64,000 nucleotides of DNA from Morella rubra (GCA_003952965.2 RXIC02000164.1:1-64000), one strand, 5' to 3'; numbered from the stretch's first letter, positions 34,301 to 46,720 are shown. The notes: a model not told the origin generated them from the sequence alone. Numbers and translations are program-made.

Positions 34301-37300
34301 TATGACTCAAGCTGATTCAACTAAAACTTTAATCTAAACATCTAAAAAGAGTTTAACAAGATTGTATGGCATGGACTATAAAATCTAGTATTTAATCATT
34401 CTTTCCTGGGCACCCACCAATGAAAACCCAGACAATTGATCCTTTAATTGCAGGCCACTATTTCAGTTTGATAAGTGAGAGGAACAACAAACCTGCAACA
34501 TCTACAAAAACTTCACGCCTGTAGCCTTTGTGTCTACCCTTACACAGAAACAAAAAGCCACCAAGAAGAAGAATAACAGCACATCCTCCAACAATTCCAA
34601 GTATAACTCCAATCTTCGGCTTACTAGAACCGCCTGTTAAGAGGGAAAATCTTAGTTTTAGGCAAGTAAAAGAAAGGAGTAATTGCGACATTGGATGTTA
34701 CAAAACTTTCTTTATGTTATAAATCAGATCCAATAACCTGAATCTTCATTTTTAGATGCACACGGTTGTGATAAATTTATGCCACAATTCAACTTATTTC
34801 CTGTAAAGCTGAAACAATCAAGAACCAGGTGTATTGTCAAAAATAAAGAAAATGGTAATGTCAAACTAGTAATAGTAGTTATAACAATGATAGCAATTAT
34901 AATAATAATAATAACCATACTCGTATATAGCTAGTATATTTAAGAACAAATTTATCATCTGATAACCACAGAAAATGGCATAGCAATTAATTCAGTTCAG
35001 CTTAAATTTTTCCAACATGAGTAATGTATCGCAGATGAACATGAGATGAACCAAATCATGGAAATATATTCATCAGTGGTACTTTAGATATACATACTCA
35101 TAAAAATTAATGTTGTGCGTACTTGTACTTTTGAACTTGGTATAACTGGTTGGGAATCTGACCACTGAGGCCATTTGAATTAAGCTGACTGCAAAGAGAG
35201 TTCCCACCACACCATCAAATATGAAAAAACCTCACAGATAATTTGATTTTTTTTACTATTAATCAAACAAGAAGTCTTTATCATCACAGCTCTGCATTAA
35301 CGAAGTTATCACATACAGACTGATTAACTTTGGAAGACTTGAAAGTGACTCAGGAATGGTCCCAGTGAGCAAGTTTTGACTCAAAGTCCTGCTTGCATAA
35401 TCAAGGAAATCACATTATTAAGAAGAGATCATGAAAGACGCATGCACTCATTAATACCTTGAAAACTAATGACAGTGCAAAATGAATCACTTACAAGAAC
35501 TGAAGCACCTTAAGATTACCAAGGGTAGATGGTATTTCACCAGTCAAACTATTATTTGCCAAATCCAAATTTTCCAAACTTGTCAGATTCCCAAACTCTG
35601 TGGGTATCTCACCGGTAATGTGATTTCCTGGCAATACACTGCATGATAAATGAAACCAATACAAATTAGGGTTGCACTTGAAAGAAAATTGCTCAAACAT
35701 ATGTCAATGGCTGGAGAACATTACCACCCACAAATTTCCAACTGAAATCTCTAACAGGTAGTAAAAATTCAAACAGCCATCTTGCCAAGGCACGACGCTA
35801 GAAAAAAAATGTATGAACACAGATGATGCAATTATGGCAACAAGTTCGACCGCTTCTATGAGCAACTATGAAAAACTGACACTTGATAGAAGTCAATATG
35901 ACAAAAATCCGTTCCAAGTGTATTATTATTATTCTTTCTTAAGGTATTGCTCGAAAGTATTACTGCATAGCAAAGACACCTACCTGAGCAATCTATGGAA
36001 GGATAATAGCAACAACATATTTGTGTGAGAAACAAAACCAAACAAAAGCTTCAACTCCATCAAACTTGATAAGAAATCTTAGAAATTGAAAGGCAGCCTC
36101 CTGATAATTTGATTTAAAAACCTCAATTACAGAAGTCAGAATTCATTTTGCATTCAGCACCAATGATTATAATGTATCGAAATCAAATTATTCGTTTGTT
36201 TTCCAGTTCAAAACTTTCATGAAATTCCAAGTTTATTGGTTTTGAATTTATGATTTTATTAAAATCTAAGATTGACTAGCATCTAGAAGCCAATGACTGG
36301 CTGATTAATTAATTTTCCGTGGGATTTTTTGCATCATTTCCCTATTCTTTGATTTACATACTCCTTTTATTCGATGAAATCCCAGGTCTCCATAAGGTTC
36401 AAAAGATCAAAATCCATAATAGCACAAGAGCCTAGCACAGCTTAAAGACTTAACAGATGTCTTAGAATCAACTTTGGCTGCACCAGTATTTTTCATACTT
36501 ACAGAGACAAAAGAGATTTTATAGTTCCTACTTTTGGGGATAACGTTCCAGTAAATCCCATCGATGACAATGTCCTGCAAAAAATGACACATATAAACAT
36601 AGACCAGACAAAGAGTACTAAAATATACGCAAGGAAAGAATATAACCTTTCACAGGCCAAAAAAGTTATTTGTTGGCAACACCAACACCAAGCGTATTTT
36701 GACAGAAAAGCAAAAGCAAAAGTAAATAGGATCTTACACATGCTGAACATTACTATTAGTGTCACACTGAACATTGGACCAAGTGCAAGGGTTCACTTGA
36801 TTTGGGTTCCAATCTGCGAGCTGATCAGCTTTCAACGAAACCTTCAATGCATACAGGGCATCACCTGAAACAGAAATCAAGCTAATATGTTGGCATTCAA
36901 TACACCATCACGTACTGGTAAACTTCAGGGAAACAGAGGAACTCATAGATAGGACAAGAAATTAGAGATATCAAATGAATAGAGGATCAAGATACCCTCA
37001 TCACCTCACTAACACTCCAAATCATCTTTCTACCACCACACGCAGAAAGGAGAATAGAAAAATATTTTTTTCCATTGGGAGGGGCAGGGAGGAAGGAAAA
37101 GCGGAGAATCTGTTGCATGAGAATGAAAGAACAACATGCCTGACTTATGAACATTGAGGGTTTGCAAAGAATGGATACTATCCTTAAACCCCCAACCCTC
37201 AGAATCACCTTTTAGAATTACAAGCAAATAGGAAAAGACAGGATTCTTTCCATTTTCTTTTTTCTTTTTTGAGTTAGTTTGTGTCAGCATCTAAAAGACA

Positions 37301-37681
37301 TGCTGGATCAGCTCCTAGTTAGTATCAAATTAAAAACTTCATCACAGTATCTGAAAGGATAACAAACCACGTACAGAGAGTGTACAACACCATTTCAGAT
37401 TATGTTTCAATCGCAATGCAACATTTTGGTTCAGATCTATAGGGTTAGACCATGTAACTAGCCTTTTCCATCATGATGAGTGAACTGCTGCATGTGAAAA
37501 CAGTAAATACACTTGCCACAAGCATACACCGTCCAAAAGAATTGAATAGCAGGAATTACCAAGAAAAAGGGATTTAAACGTTAGGTAGACACAGCATCAT
37601 ACCTTGATAATCAGACAATACAAAAGACTGCAAGCAAGCCAATATCAACACAGTGAGAACCAGTTCCATCTTCAAAGACAT
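31361..37681 (-). CDS. LRR receptor-like kinase, gene 2 (SERK-like, At5g10290/At5g65240 type), intact
   Basis: Plasma-membrane receptor kinase of LRR subfamily II, the co-receptor-type family that includes SERKs. Coding exons on the minus strand: 37681-37603, 36864-36738, 36574-36503, 35638-35495, 35388-35317, 35188-35123, 34808-34738, 34633-34493, 33844-33503, 32872-32478, 31675-31361. They sum to 1,824 bases, 607 residues. Signal peptide 1 to about 22; LRRNT with NPCTW; LRRs such as [15 protein letters not shown]; helix about 219-241. Kinase: GQGGFG 291-296, Lys312, HRD 409-411, DFG 429-431, then [13 protein letters not shown]. It ends in the family tail AIELSGGR. One LRR per 72-base exon is typical. 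A non-coding first exon lies at 38915-39080. The ligand is unknown; I infer the subgroup from memory of Arabidopsis relatives. Confidence 0.92.
34067..34078. repeat. target-site duplication (left) of short retroposon
   Basis: ctttcattgcat, repeated exactly at 34144-34155. Confidence 0.75.
34079..34143 (-). mobile_element. very short retroposed tail with poly(A), in gene 2 intron
   Basis: On the minus strand the 65-bp insert ends taataaaatttgcttactta followed by about 15 A residues. Exact 12-bp direct repeats flank it. Its 3' end resembles that of the insert at 58633-58724. Read as a severely 5'-truncated LINE or SINE copy. It sits between exons 9 and 10 and should be spliced out. Confidence 0.7.
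34144..34155. repeat. target-site duplication (right) of short retroposon
   Basis: Exact copy of ctttcattgcat at 34067-34078. Confidence 0.75.
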
Positions 37682-38914
37682 CAAGTCCTGTCACAAATGT
37701 GATGAGATGCATAATGGTCAGTGAACACATGGATGAGAGCCATCACTGCAAGGACATCCCAGCATTGAAATGCAAACTTTTAGATTTCAAATAGACAACA
37801 TGTTGATATAAGTAATCTAAGGAAAACTCCAGTGAGAAATCTTATATGCAGGGTCAAAAACAATAGTAATTCGCATTCTTGTGATGTCAAGTTCAACTTG
37901 ATGTGTCTCTAACTATTTGTCTGTTAAGATAAGTCTTCTGCTGGTGTGTCACCACGGAGGATAATTCCACAATCCTGAACATCGTCATCAATGCACAAGA
38001 AACTGAACTGCCATACTGCAAGACAAAGGGGCATGCATATGCCATCCCACTACAAGCTTGTCTTTCTACCGCCTCGTGTGTCTAATTGTGTCAAATTAAA
38101 TATACATACAACACCGCTAAAAAATCCAACTTCAGCTAAACTCCATACCAAGTGTACAACCACAGCTCCAATAGCTTCAAAAGTAAACTTCTTCCCAAAA
38201 ATGGGCGTGAGTTATTCAGCAGACATTACTAGAAAGGAAAGCTATTTCGTCAAGTTTAACACATAAGGAACTCAGAGAAGCTATTCGGCTTCATCTATGG
38301 TTTCCACTTCCAATTTAACAGTCAGCATCTTAGGCTTCCGATGTCGTTTAGATTAGCCCCTTTACGCCTCATCCCAAACCTCAGTCAAAATTTGTTTGAC
38401 TATGACCTTCATACGAAACAACTTGTAATGTTCAAATCTGTTGGACTGCAACCGTTTAATTGAGGGTAGAAAACAAAAATATTCATAACATTTGAAAGTC
38501 AACTACCTTTTCAAATGTTGTCGATCTACGATAACCTATAAACAAAGAAATTGAATTCCTCTAGTTTGGTTGCCAAGAAAAATTCAAAAAGCCCGAAAAC
38601 TTAAGTCCAGTGGGAATACTCAATCAGCTCAGCCACACCGGACTGTTTTCTCCTTTGTTTGCTTTTCTGGAAGCTTCGATATTAATATGCAAAACGAACT
38701 CTCAATTTCCATTTCCAAAAGCTTCTTCAAAAGTCACAACCATACAGAAGTGAAATGTAAAAACAAAAATAAAAACAAAAAAAAAACCGAAACATGAGTA
38801 AGGGAAACACAGAGCTCCTCTTAATTCGAACAAACCTGAGAATTTAATTAAAATATTAAAAAAAAAAAAAAAAGAAGAAGTTCCCAGGATATCAAGAACA
38901 GGAATAATAAGTAC

Positions 38915-39080
38915 CTGCAGAAAAGAACCAAACAGACGAAGAATTTCCAGCACGAAGCACTGACTCAAAGTCTTTTTCGGAGGGGGACGAGAGAGTATGA
39001 GCTAGAAGCTTAGCTGGCTGACTCGGGCAGAGAGAGGCGCTTTTGCAGTTACAGCAAATCCATCGAGAAAAGCTTGTGTT
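38915..39080 (-). other. untranslated first exon of receptor-kinase gene 2
   Basis: Resembles the first exon of gene 1. It ends at donor ctgcag|gtactt at 38915, followed by a 1.2-kb intron to the acceptor tgtgacag|gacttg just before the start codon at 37681. The 5' limit is approximate. Confidence 0.55.
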
Positions 39081-39154
39081 TTTTTGCTTTTCTATTCTTC
39101 CTCTGCTTTCAAATTTTTATTTGAGGTCTGCGATTCTACGGTTCAGAATAACGA

Positions 39155-39360
39155 ATTAAAAAATAGAAGAAGGTCGCTATAATTACCGTTCTAAATTATG
39201 GATGCGGTCGCCGGGAGGGCCCACTCTACTCTATACCGATGGACATGGATACTCCTCCACGGACCGCGATTTTCCAGCGCGTGTCCCAACTTCTTGTCGG
39301 GGGCGGGAGAGGTAACTGAGAGAAGGGCCCTTCCACTTTGAAAAGTTTTTCTAGATTCAG
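39155..39360 (-). promoter_or_regulatory. upstream region of gene 2 with blocks shared with gene 1
   Basis: Counterpart of 28396-28640: agaaggtcgctataatta, ggagggcccactctact, gatggacatgga, ttttccagcgcgtgtcc and gggcccttccacttt occur in the same order. Likely the core and proximal promoter. Confidence 0.4.
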
Positions 39361-39713
39361 CGCCCCTTTGCGGATCGATCGAGGATAGTCGGCCAATGTT
39401 TTCACACCAAGATTTTCGGATAATTTTAGTAATGTCCCTGAAAAATTGAGATAGACTGGACTTTGTTGAATTTCAACTTTCAGGTAGATTCGCGTTTATT
39501 GAATTTTAGTTAAAAATATAATTTTATAAAAGTGGGTAAACAAATGAAAAGATAATTCGAGGAAATTTAAAAAGATATGATTGGATAGACAGATGATTTT
39601 AAAAAAAAATTATTAAAATTTTAAATCATTATGTAATGAGAATTCTGAAATGGAAAAAAATTTGGTCAAAATTTTAATTTACAAACATGCCCATTTAGTC
39701 ATAAAAAAACTTC
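39361..39713. other. AT-rich spacer
   Basis: No coding sequence or clear element boundary seen. Confidence 0.4.
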
Positions 39714-39869
39714 ATAATTTTTGATAATCCAACCACTCAAGTGGTAGCAGGGCCAAAGTGTGCATTATACCCACATTTAGGGTTCAAACCACGACTTATC
39801 CAAAAACTCAACTCAAATAGAGGCGATCCGTTTGCTATACTATCACGTATTATAAAAATATAATTTTTG
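39714..39869 (+). mobile_element. tRNA-related SINE-like element with target duplications
   Basis: An A-box-like word (actcaagtggtagcag, about 39734) and a B box (gggttcaaacc, about 39779) stand 45 bases apart on the plus strand. ataatttttg repeats at 39714-39723 and 39860-39869, bracketing a 136-bp body with an A/T-rich end. The repeats are AT-rich, so the boundaries are less secure than for the SINE at 11720. Confidence 0.6.
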
Positions 39870-39957
39870 TTTATATGTTGCTTACCAATTAATGCAAATA
39901 ATTGAAAAATATGGGATTGTGTAAATAAAAGAATTAATAAATCTATTGTGCTCCATC

Positions 39958-40157
39958 GATTTATAAAATTGGTTATGATTCCTTAGTCACACAAAAGAGA
40001 TACAAATTACTAAGAGCATTATGTGATTACTTGGTACAACAAAAAATAAGCACAATAGATTTATAAAATCGTTACGATTCCTTAATCACACAAACAAGAT
40101 ACAAGTGACTGTATTATGTGATTACGTGGTATAAAGAAAAAAAATATACAATACTTA
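39958..40157. repeat. 100-bp tandem duplication
   Basis: gatttataaaat starts at 39958 and 40058, and the following bases (attcctta-tcacacaaa, atgtgattac-tggta) align throughout with about 15 percent mismatch. The second copy ends where the foldback element begins. Confidence 0.8.
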
Positions 40158-41061
40158 ATTACACTAATGATTCCTGTGGTATTGATTTTTGACAAAATAA
40201 TCTTGTGTACCAATTTCAACGTAACAGGTTCTTGTAGTGAATATTTTAAAACAAATAAGTCCTTTGGTCTCACGGTGTGGACTAGCAGCGGAAAAAGTTG
40301 ATGCGTCAGCCAATGGCCACATCACAACTAATTGTTGTTCCACACATGGGTTATACTTGTGACATGTTATTTGACACGCCATCATCATGAACTGTTGGCG
40401 GACACCTCACTCTACAAGATCCACAAGAGAAGTGATATCATTAAAAAAGCCATGTCATCAAAGAGATTAAAAATTTTAAAAAGTAAAAGATTAAAAAGTA
40501 AATATTTAAAGTTATGAAAGATGAAAAGATTAACATAGTAAAAAGAAAAGAAAACAAACATTCAACGCTCAACCCCCTTCTTTCCCGACTACTTCCCATA
40601 AAATCCCTTCTTTCTCATATGAACCCTAGAGGCTGGTTATTCAATCCCCATAAAATCTTCATCCCCTGGAATAGCAAAATCTTCCAATAGCTCAAGAACC
40701 CGAATTAACTCACAATGTCCCTATTTCACTCGAGATTGTTTTCTCCGAAGAACCCATAACCTCCATTGACCATAGTCCTCTTTCTATCGTTTAAATACAG
40801 TCTCCGAAATTGTCTTTTGTTGCACAAAGTCATTTTTCATTGACAAATTCAAAAATGCACAAGTACCATCCACGTGTCGAACAACAATTAGTTATGATAG
40901 GGTACTTACCTAACAGATTAACTTTTTCCGTTATGATTTTGTCGCATATGAGACGGAATGATCTATTTGTTAGCCTTTAGAGAGACTTGTATGTTGAAAT
41001 TGATACTCATGGACTGTTTTGTCACCATTCAATACCACATGTGCATTTAGTGTAATTAAGT
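40153..41061. mobile_element. foldback-type element with long inverted arms
   Basis: The left arm starts acttaattacacta at 40153. The right arm, read on the minus strand from 41061, starts identically. Matches continue inwards for roughly 200-250 bases: tgtggtattga, gacaaaa, caatttcaac, cggaaaaagtt, actaattgttgttc, tacttgtg. The centre (about 40400-40850) is unrelated AT-rich sequence plus a pyrimidine-rich piece. There is no transposase. A transcript across it could fold into a long hairpin. Confidence 0.7.
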
Positions 41062-42337
41062 CAAAATATAATATATAATTCAAGTAGGGAATTCGAAAAA
41101 CAGATGGTTGAATCAAAGTAATGTTTTGTTTTTAAATTGAAGTTTGATTGCATACGTTAAAGAATGGCAATATTTTTAGGACGGAATCCATGGCTGACAC
41201 CTTAGCTTATTTGCGGTCCGCTTATTGCGATCACGCGTCAAAAAAAAATAAAAATAAAAAAAACCAAAAAAAAAAGACGAAGAACACGGCATTTGTTGTC
41301 GCCTGATGAGAAATATTGTCACGTACAGGTTGTCATCTGGCTATCGGGCGGGATGCTTGACAGAGACTTTCTCGTTGTCCTCGTGGTGACAATAGATTTC
41401 AATCCTCTTACCACTTTTAATACTAAAATACCTGTGCTTATCACAACAGACGTCTTCCCTAAGAACACTTGAACATAAATAAAACCATTTCTGTATAGGT
41501 AGCAATTATCCCCTGTAGTCTTGTTATAAACCATGTATTATTTTTGGGAGAAAGAGAAGGCAGATTAGTTTTGGACATTCGCTAAAGAAAAAAATAAATA
41601 AATACTCTTTATATTTTTATAATTACGTGAATCTTGATACTTTGCTATTTATGTTTAAACTTTCAGTTGACTTTGACGACAATTGATTTTTGAAGAAACA
41701 TCATAATAAGTCTCGTATTTATGGACAAAAATTAAATTGAACTCTAAGGATTTAAATTTATTTTATTAAGCTCCATAAGTTTTAAAAAGAATCAATTATC
41801 CTCCATTCAATTTAATTGTTAAATCAGACGGAAAATGATGTGGATTGACTGAAACACTCCTTTAAGAAATAATTATATAAAAATTAAATACAAATATAAA
41901 TACTATATTTTTATTGAAAAATGTTACTCGCATTTATATATTTTTGAATAGTTTTTGAATGGAAGGCGAATATTGATGTCTTTTAAAATTTATAGAATGT
42001 AATTAGATAAATTATAAGTTATGGGGTCTAAATTGGTTTTTGTTATATGGGGCTAACTATGATATTTTTCCTTTATTTTTTGACCACTAAAATTATTATT
42101 TTGCCCACATAAAATGTTCATTGTCAACAAAAATTATGGGAATAAAATTGTCATTTTGCACTCCAAAAATATAATATTTTTGTTTATATTGATTGAAAAT
42201 TTTAATTAATGTGCAAAATATCTAACATCAATAGTTAGTATGTACAATAAGACAAAAATAATAAATTGAAGTGCAAAGTAAAAAAACCCTCATAATTAAA
42301 AGGTGTAATTGTAAATTGTATTTCATCTTTAAATATA

Positions 42338-42384
42338 TATTAATATATATATATATATATATATCTCTCTCTCTCTCTCTCTCT
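42338..42384. repeat. compound (TA)n(TC)n microsatellite
   Basis: About 25 bases of TA repeats followed by about 20 of TC repeats. Confidence 0.9.
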
Positions 42385-42571
42385 GAAAACAAGAGAGCAC
42401 ATTGAAGGGATTGTAAACTCACTTGTAGTTGTGTATAGATTACGAAGGCGTTTACTAGATCTAGTTGCCTTTTTTCTAACCTCTGTAAAAACGGAAAATA
42501 GTATCTTCTTTGTTAAATCAATCCAGGGACCAGGGAGGTTGGTGCCGCATATGACACTTGCTAGATATTTC

Positions 42572-42609
42572 CTTTTTCGAGTATATACTTAGAATTTACT
42601 CGAAAAAGA
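42572..42609. repeat. perfect 12-bp inverted repeat
   Basis: ctttttcgagta (42572-42583) and tactcgaaaaag (42598-42609) are perfect complements around a 14-base loop. There is no gene next to it, so I do not call it a terminator. Confidence 0.6.
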
Positions 42610-43059
42610 TAAAATAAAATAAAATTGTGTAAATGAATAAGAGAAAATGCGGTATAAGAAAATAAATATATAACATAGATAACGTGTTTGAATACAAGCG
42701 TAAAAACACTCAAAAAAAGAAAAAGAAAAGAATACGGGCGTAAAAACGCTATTGTCAAGAAAAATACTAATAACAAAGAAGTCTCCAACATTTTCCAAGT
42801 TTTCTAATGTATCGAGCCCCACAGTTCACCAACGCTTTTGACTGAGAGGCGGAACACTGATCCCTTGAGAACGAACATTTCAAGCAGCCAAAAAGGAGTT
42901 TGGAAATGATCTGGCCTACTACAGCTTATAATTATCTCTTTACTGTATAGAATTTTGCATAGGATACGGTCCTTCTCTCCTCCCATCACCCCCTCTTCCC
43001 CTATAAAAAAAAAGTGAGAGAAGTATGTACAAATAATTAGAGGTATTGTTCATAATAGA

Positions 43060-43490
43060 CACCACAATATGTGCAATGGTAAATCAAGAACTCACGAATA
43101 TGCAGTAAGATTTACGAAAAAACTATAAGTGTTATAAATATTCGATCACACATTTCATGTAATTGTAAGTCAAGGATTTATTCATGTGTAGTAAGATTTG
43201 AACTCATACTCACTTTTGCATACGATTTGTCCAGTTCAATACATATAATAGTAAATCAATAACTCGTTCACAAGTGGTGAGATTTAAATCTACACTCATC
43301 TTTAAATACAGGTTATCCAGTCCAATACAGTAACACGAAAAAAGATAAATAAAAGACTCGCTCGCAGGTTATATAATGTACGAATTATTAGAAATGTTAC
43401 ACATAATCGATCTCACGTCACGTGTGATGATAAGTTAAAGATTTGCCCAGAAAGAGTAAGATTTGAACTCACACTCATGCGCGTAAAGAT
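43060..43490. repeat. degenerate tandem repeat, about five units of 60-90 bp
   Basis: Units starting near 43060, 43142, 43234, 43322 and 43408 repeat the order: -cacacg/t-, ataatggtaaatcaa-gactc, cagtaagatttgaactca-actca, then ccagtccaatac. The word gatttgaactcatactc resembles a polymerase III B box on the minus strand, so the array may come from a SINE. Units are strongly diverged. Confidence 0.5.
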
Positions 43491-46215
43491 GCATTATTGA
43501 TATGGTGAATTTTTTCCCAAACGCAACTAAACCTCGGCGACTAACTCAGGCAAAGTAGTTGTCCTGTCGTGTTTTGCTTGCAAAGCTAGCTAATGACATG
43601 ATGTGTGACTGATCGTTGAGAGGTCACCTTCAACGAGCACCGACAAATTAATTTATTACACGTAAGGAAATTTAATTCCATGACCAAGATAATGTGTTAG
43701 GCCCACAGTTCGTCAACAGCGAGGATATTAATTATTCCCCAAGAAACAAAGATCGTTGGAAACAAGACAACATGATACCTTGGGCGATCTTGGAGTTGTA
43801 ATCCTAACAAGTCAATAACTACCCGTGAAGTTTAGTATAAACTTCACATTATATAACCTCCCCCGTTTGAAATTAAAATATTTACAAATTAACGGACATA
43901 AGAATAAGAAAAAAAAAGTGTAGTCCATTAAGGTATTTCATTACGGTCAAATGGTTTCTGTGTATATTGTTTTTTAAACGGATAAATATATTAACTATAG
44001 ATGTTTTAATATTTTGCAGTTTAAATTATTATTGTTGTCATATTATATACATCATAATTGATTTCAAACATTTACATAATGTGTTAAAAACGTTCATCAA
44101 TCTAAGAGAAATAAATTTTTTAACTTTTGAAATGACGATCTTATCCTCACAAAAATATCAGTATAAAAATAATTGCAAAAATAAATTGTCATTTACAATC
44201 AACAAATTACTTTCAGTTTAAATTGATGAAAAGTTTTAACAAATGGTGCAAAATATTTAAAATTAATAGTTAGTGCGTAGAATATGATAAAAATAATTTA
44301 AGGTATAAAATACAACACTTCTACCGTTGGTGATCCAAAAGTATATTATTTTTTTTTAATTAATGTTCCAATATCCAATCAGGCCAAGTTAACATAGTTA
44401 TTTTTTTAATCTTTGAATCTGTGAATAATATATATATATAGCTGCTATATAGATCACATATATTATTTAATTGTTCAAGAAAACAAAGTTATTTGTGGTA
44501 TTATATGAGTAGTTTCTATGGATAAATATTTTAATAGGAAGGAGGGAAAACATTCGATTGGGAACTGATAGACAAGGTATTCAGGCCTTGTGAATAAAAA
44601 ATTCGTAAATTCCACATGTCGACATTACAGTAATGAATGTAGATCTCACAAAAATTCTCAGGTATCCTATACAAGGTTACTTTCTCAAATCCGTACCATG
44701 ATTTCATATTATATGGTCGGAATGTACCCATTAATTCACCATCATTATTTCCATTAACCAAACATTAATAATCTTAGTGTTCAGGATAAATGATGACATT
44801 TCAAAAATTTAAAAAAACACTAATATAATAAAAATCTCAATATCCATACAAAATTCACCTAGTAAAATATAGATTTACATAATGTGAACACGTCCTCTCA
44901 TAGTGGATTCATATAATATAGGCGGTCTTATCGTGATTATCCACTAGTATAAGTACTGTTAATATACACTATTCGGGACTAAGATGGATTCCTTATAAAA
45001 CTATAAATGCACATCTTGGTCTAACCCGGTCGAAGGTACTTTTATTTTTATTTTACCACTGAAATATTTAATGATTGAGGATTGAATTGGGTTATTAAAA
45101 CCATGAATGCGGTCAAAGGACGTGGGCTTCTCGCTCTGTCGCTCACTCATAGCCGCTGGTTTGGACCACCCACGTGGTCGAATGCCCATACCCATGTTCA
45201 CTTATATATATATATATATATTTTCTTTTGGAGGGTCGGTGGTGTTTTAACTTATCTTTGGATGAATTTTTGTTTATTGGAGTTAGTATAATTTTTAAAT
45301 TTATTAAAAAATTAAAGAAATAAATGATTTAAATAATTATATATTTTTTTTGGGGTGAAAATGGATGATTTAATAAGAAGAGAGATAATTTTAAAAAATT
45401 ATTTTATTGAGATAAAAATTTTAAAGACCTAAAATTTTTACTCTCAAACATCTCTTGTATATATTATCCTTTTAGAGGGATTGTCATGTTTTTGCTTATG
45501 TTTGGATGAATTTTTTTTATTGGAGTCAGTATAGATTTTATTGAATTTATTAAAAAAGTGTTGAACTTTATAAAATTATCTTGTAATTTGAAAAAAAAAT
45601 TATTGACATTTGTAAACAGTTTTTTTTTTTTTTTTTTTTAATTTTGTTGGTGACAGCAAATAGAGGCGTTTTGTGGATAAAAGAATCACTCGGTCCTCGG
45701 AGGCTAAACTTTTGTTCCACTGTCTCCTGTTACGCAGCAGTCAAGTTTCCTTCATTTCGTAATTAGTGCCAGAGTTAAAGTCAAGGCTTCAACTTCGAGT
45801 GTCCTCTCAGTGCAGAATTAAAAGCTTCTCTGATGGTCGGTTAGTTACACCACACTACCACTCATCGATCCTTAAATGGAGGACCAGACGCGGGTTGGAA
45901 CAGATCGAAATATCCGGGTTTTTTTTTTTTTGGCTATTTGGTAGTAAGAGCAGCAGATTTGTCTCTCTTTCAGTTCTTAGTAACCCGTGTGTATTGCCTG
46001 CCCTGAGTCGCTAGATTGATCTGCGGACAGGACAGCCAAGTGGGTGTGGATTCGAATCACTTTGTCATAGAGACTTACCCACAAAACTAATGTGGGGCCG
46101 GATTGGATCCGTGTGCTCCATCCAAAGAGAGCTATCCTGTGGAGAGGGTATAGCCAGTCGGGGTAGCTCCCTGAGTGGATCATGACTCCTAGTCTGCAGT
46201 GTATTTGTGTTTGTT
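43491..46215. other. intergenic, no gene; AT-rich modules and one GC-richer block
   Basis: No coding sequence recognised. At 45249-45640 two related AT-rich modules share ttggatgaattttt and ttattggagt-agtata. The block 45770-46215 is less AT-rich (words like gattcgaatcac and ggtatagccagtcgg) and has a SINE-like look without a proper A box, tail or target duplication. Confidence 0.4.
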
Positions 46216-46260
46216 GATTGAACATCATCCCAATTAGAAAAAAGATTGAACATCATCCCA
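46216..46260. repeat. 17-bp direct repeat around an 11-base A-rich insert
   Basis: gattgaacatcatccca occurs at 46216-46232 and 46244-46260, separated by attagaaaaaa. It fits a minimal retroposition footprint (target duplication plus tail) or a simple slippage duplication. Confidence 0.8.
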
Positions 46261-46612
46261 GTTCAAGGATCCTTCAGTTTCGAAGTAGGAAGGCTTTTGA
46301 AAACCCAAGCCAAAAGAAGAGATAAGTCCGCAAAAGCTGGCAATATTTGACACTATCTTGGACCTAATAAAGACACAGCTCAAAAAAAAGACGCTCAATG
46401 TCCCTTTGACAGTAATTCGATTCCAAAAGAAAAAGTGGAGACAAGTTATAGCCCAATGGGTGTCCTAGCCTACTTATACCAGCAAAGTTGATTTGACTTT
46501 TATGGAGCCGTGGAGATGAAAGACTGAGATACATGCCTAAAACGACACGTATAGAAAGTGGCAGGGGAATCCTACCAAACCAAATGAGAAGACCTAGGCT
46601 AGTTTCATCCCC

Positions 46613-46720
46613 ATGGCAGAAGATGCGTGCAAACTGGGGAAGGAAGAATTCAAGACTACATATTCTCTGACAGTTGAAGTTTGGTCAGAGCTACTGAGCT
46701 ACAATTGTTCATCTCTCTTT
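46613..46720 (+). pseudogene. possible remnant of a DUF4220/DUF594 plant protein
   Basis: The frame reads DACKLGKEE and then VEVWSELLSYNCSS. As I recall the family, DUF594 tails carry DACKLAKEL ... VWVELLSYAA. The frame then runs into low-complexity hydrophobic sequence and stops. Nothing upstream resembles the rest of the family, so this would be an isolated fragment of about 35 residues. A search is needed to confirm it. Confidence 0.3.

Larger units (their letters stand above)
41062..43059. other. AT-rich intergenic region, no gene
   Basis: Only short low-complexity frames. Holds a TA/TC microsatellite and a short perfect hairpin. Nothing else recognised. Confidence 0.5.

Noticed and set aside
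42572-42609. transcription terminator
   Set aside because: A perfect hairpin, but no gene adjoins it and intrinsic terminators of this type are not expected in a plant nuclear genome.
43060-43490. CRISPR-like array
   Set aside because: Units are diverged, with no constant repeat and unique spacers, and the DNA is plant nuclear.
45970-46215. SINE
   Set aside because: A B-box-like gattcgaatca is present, but there is no A box at the right distance, no tail and no flanking duplication.
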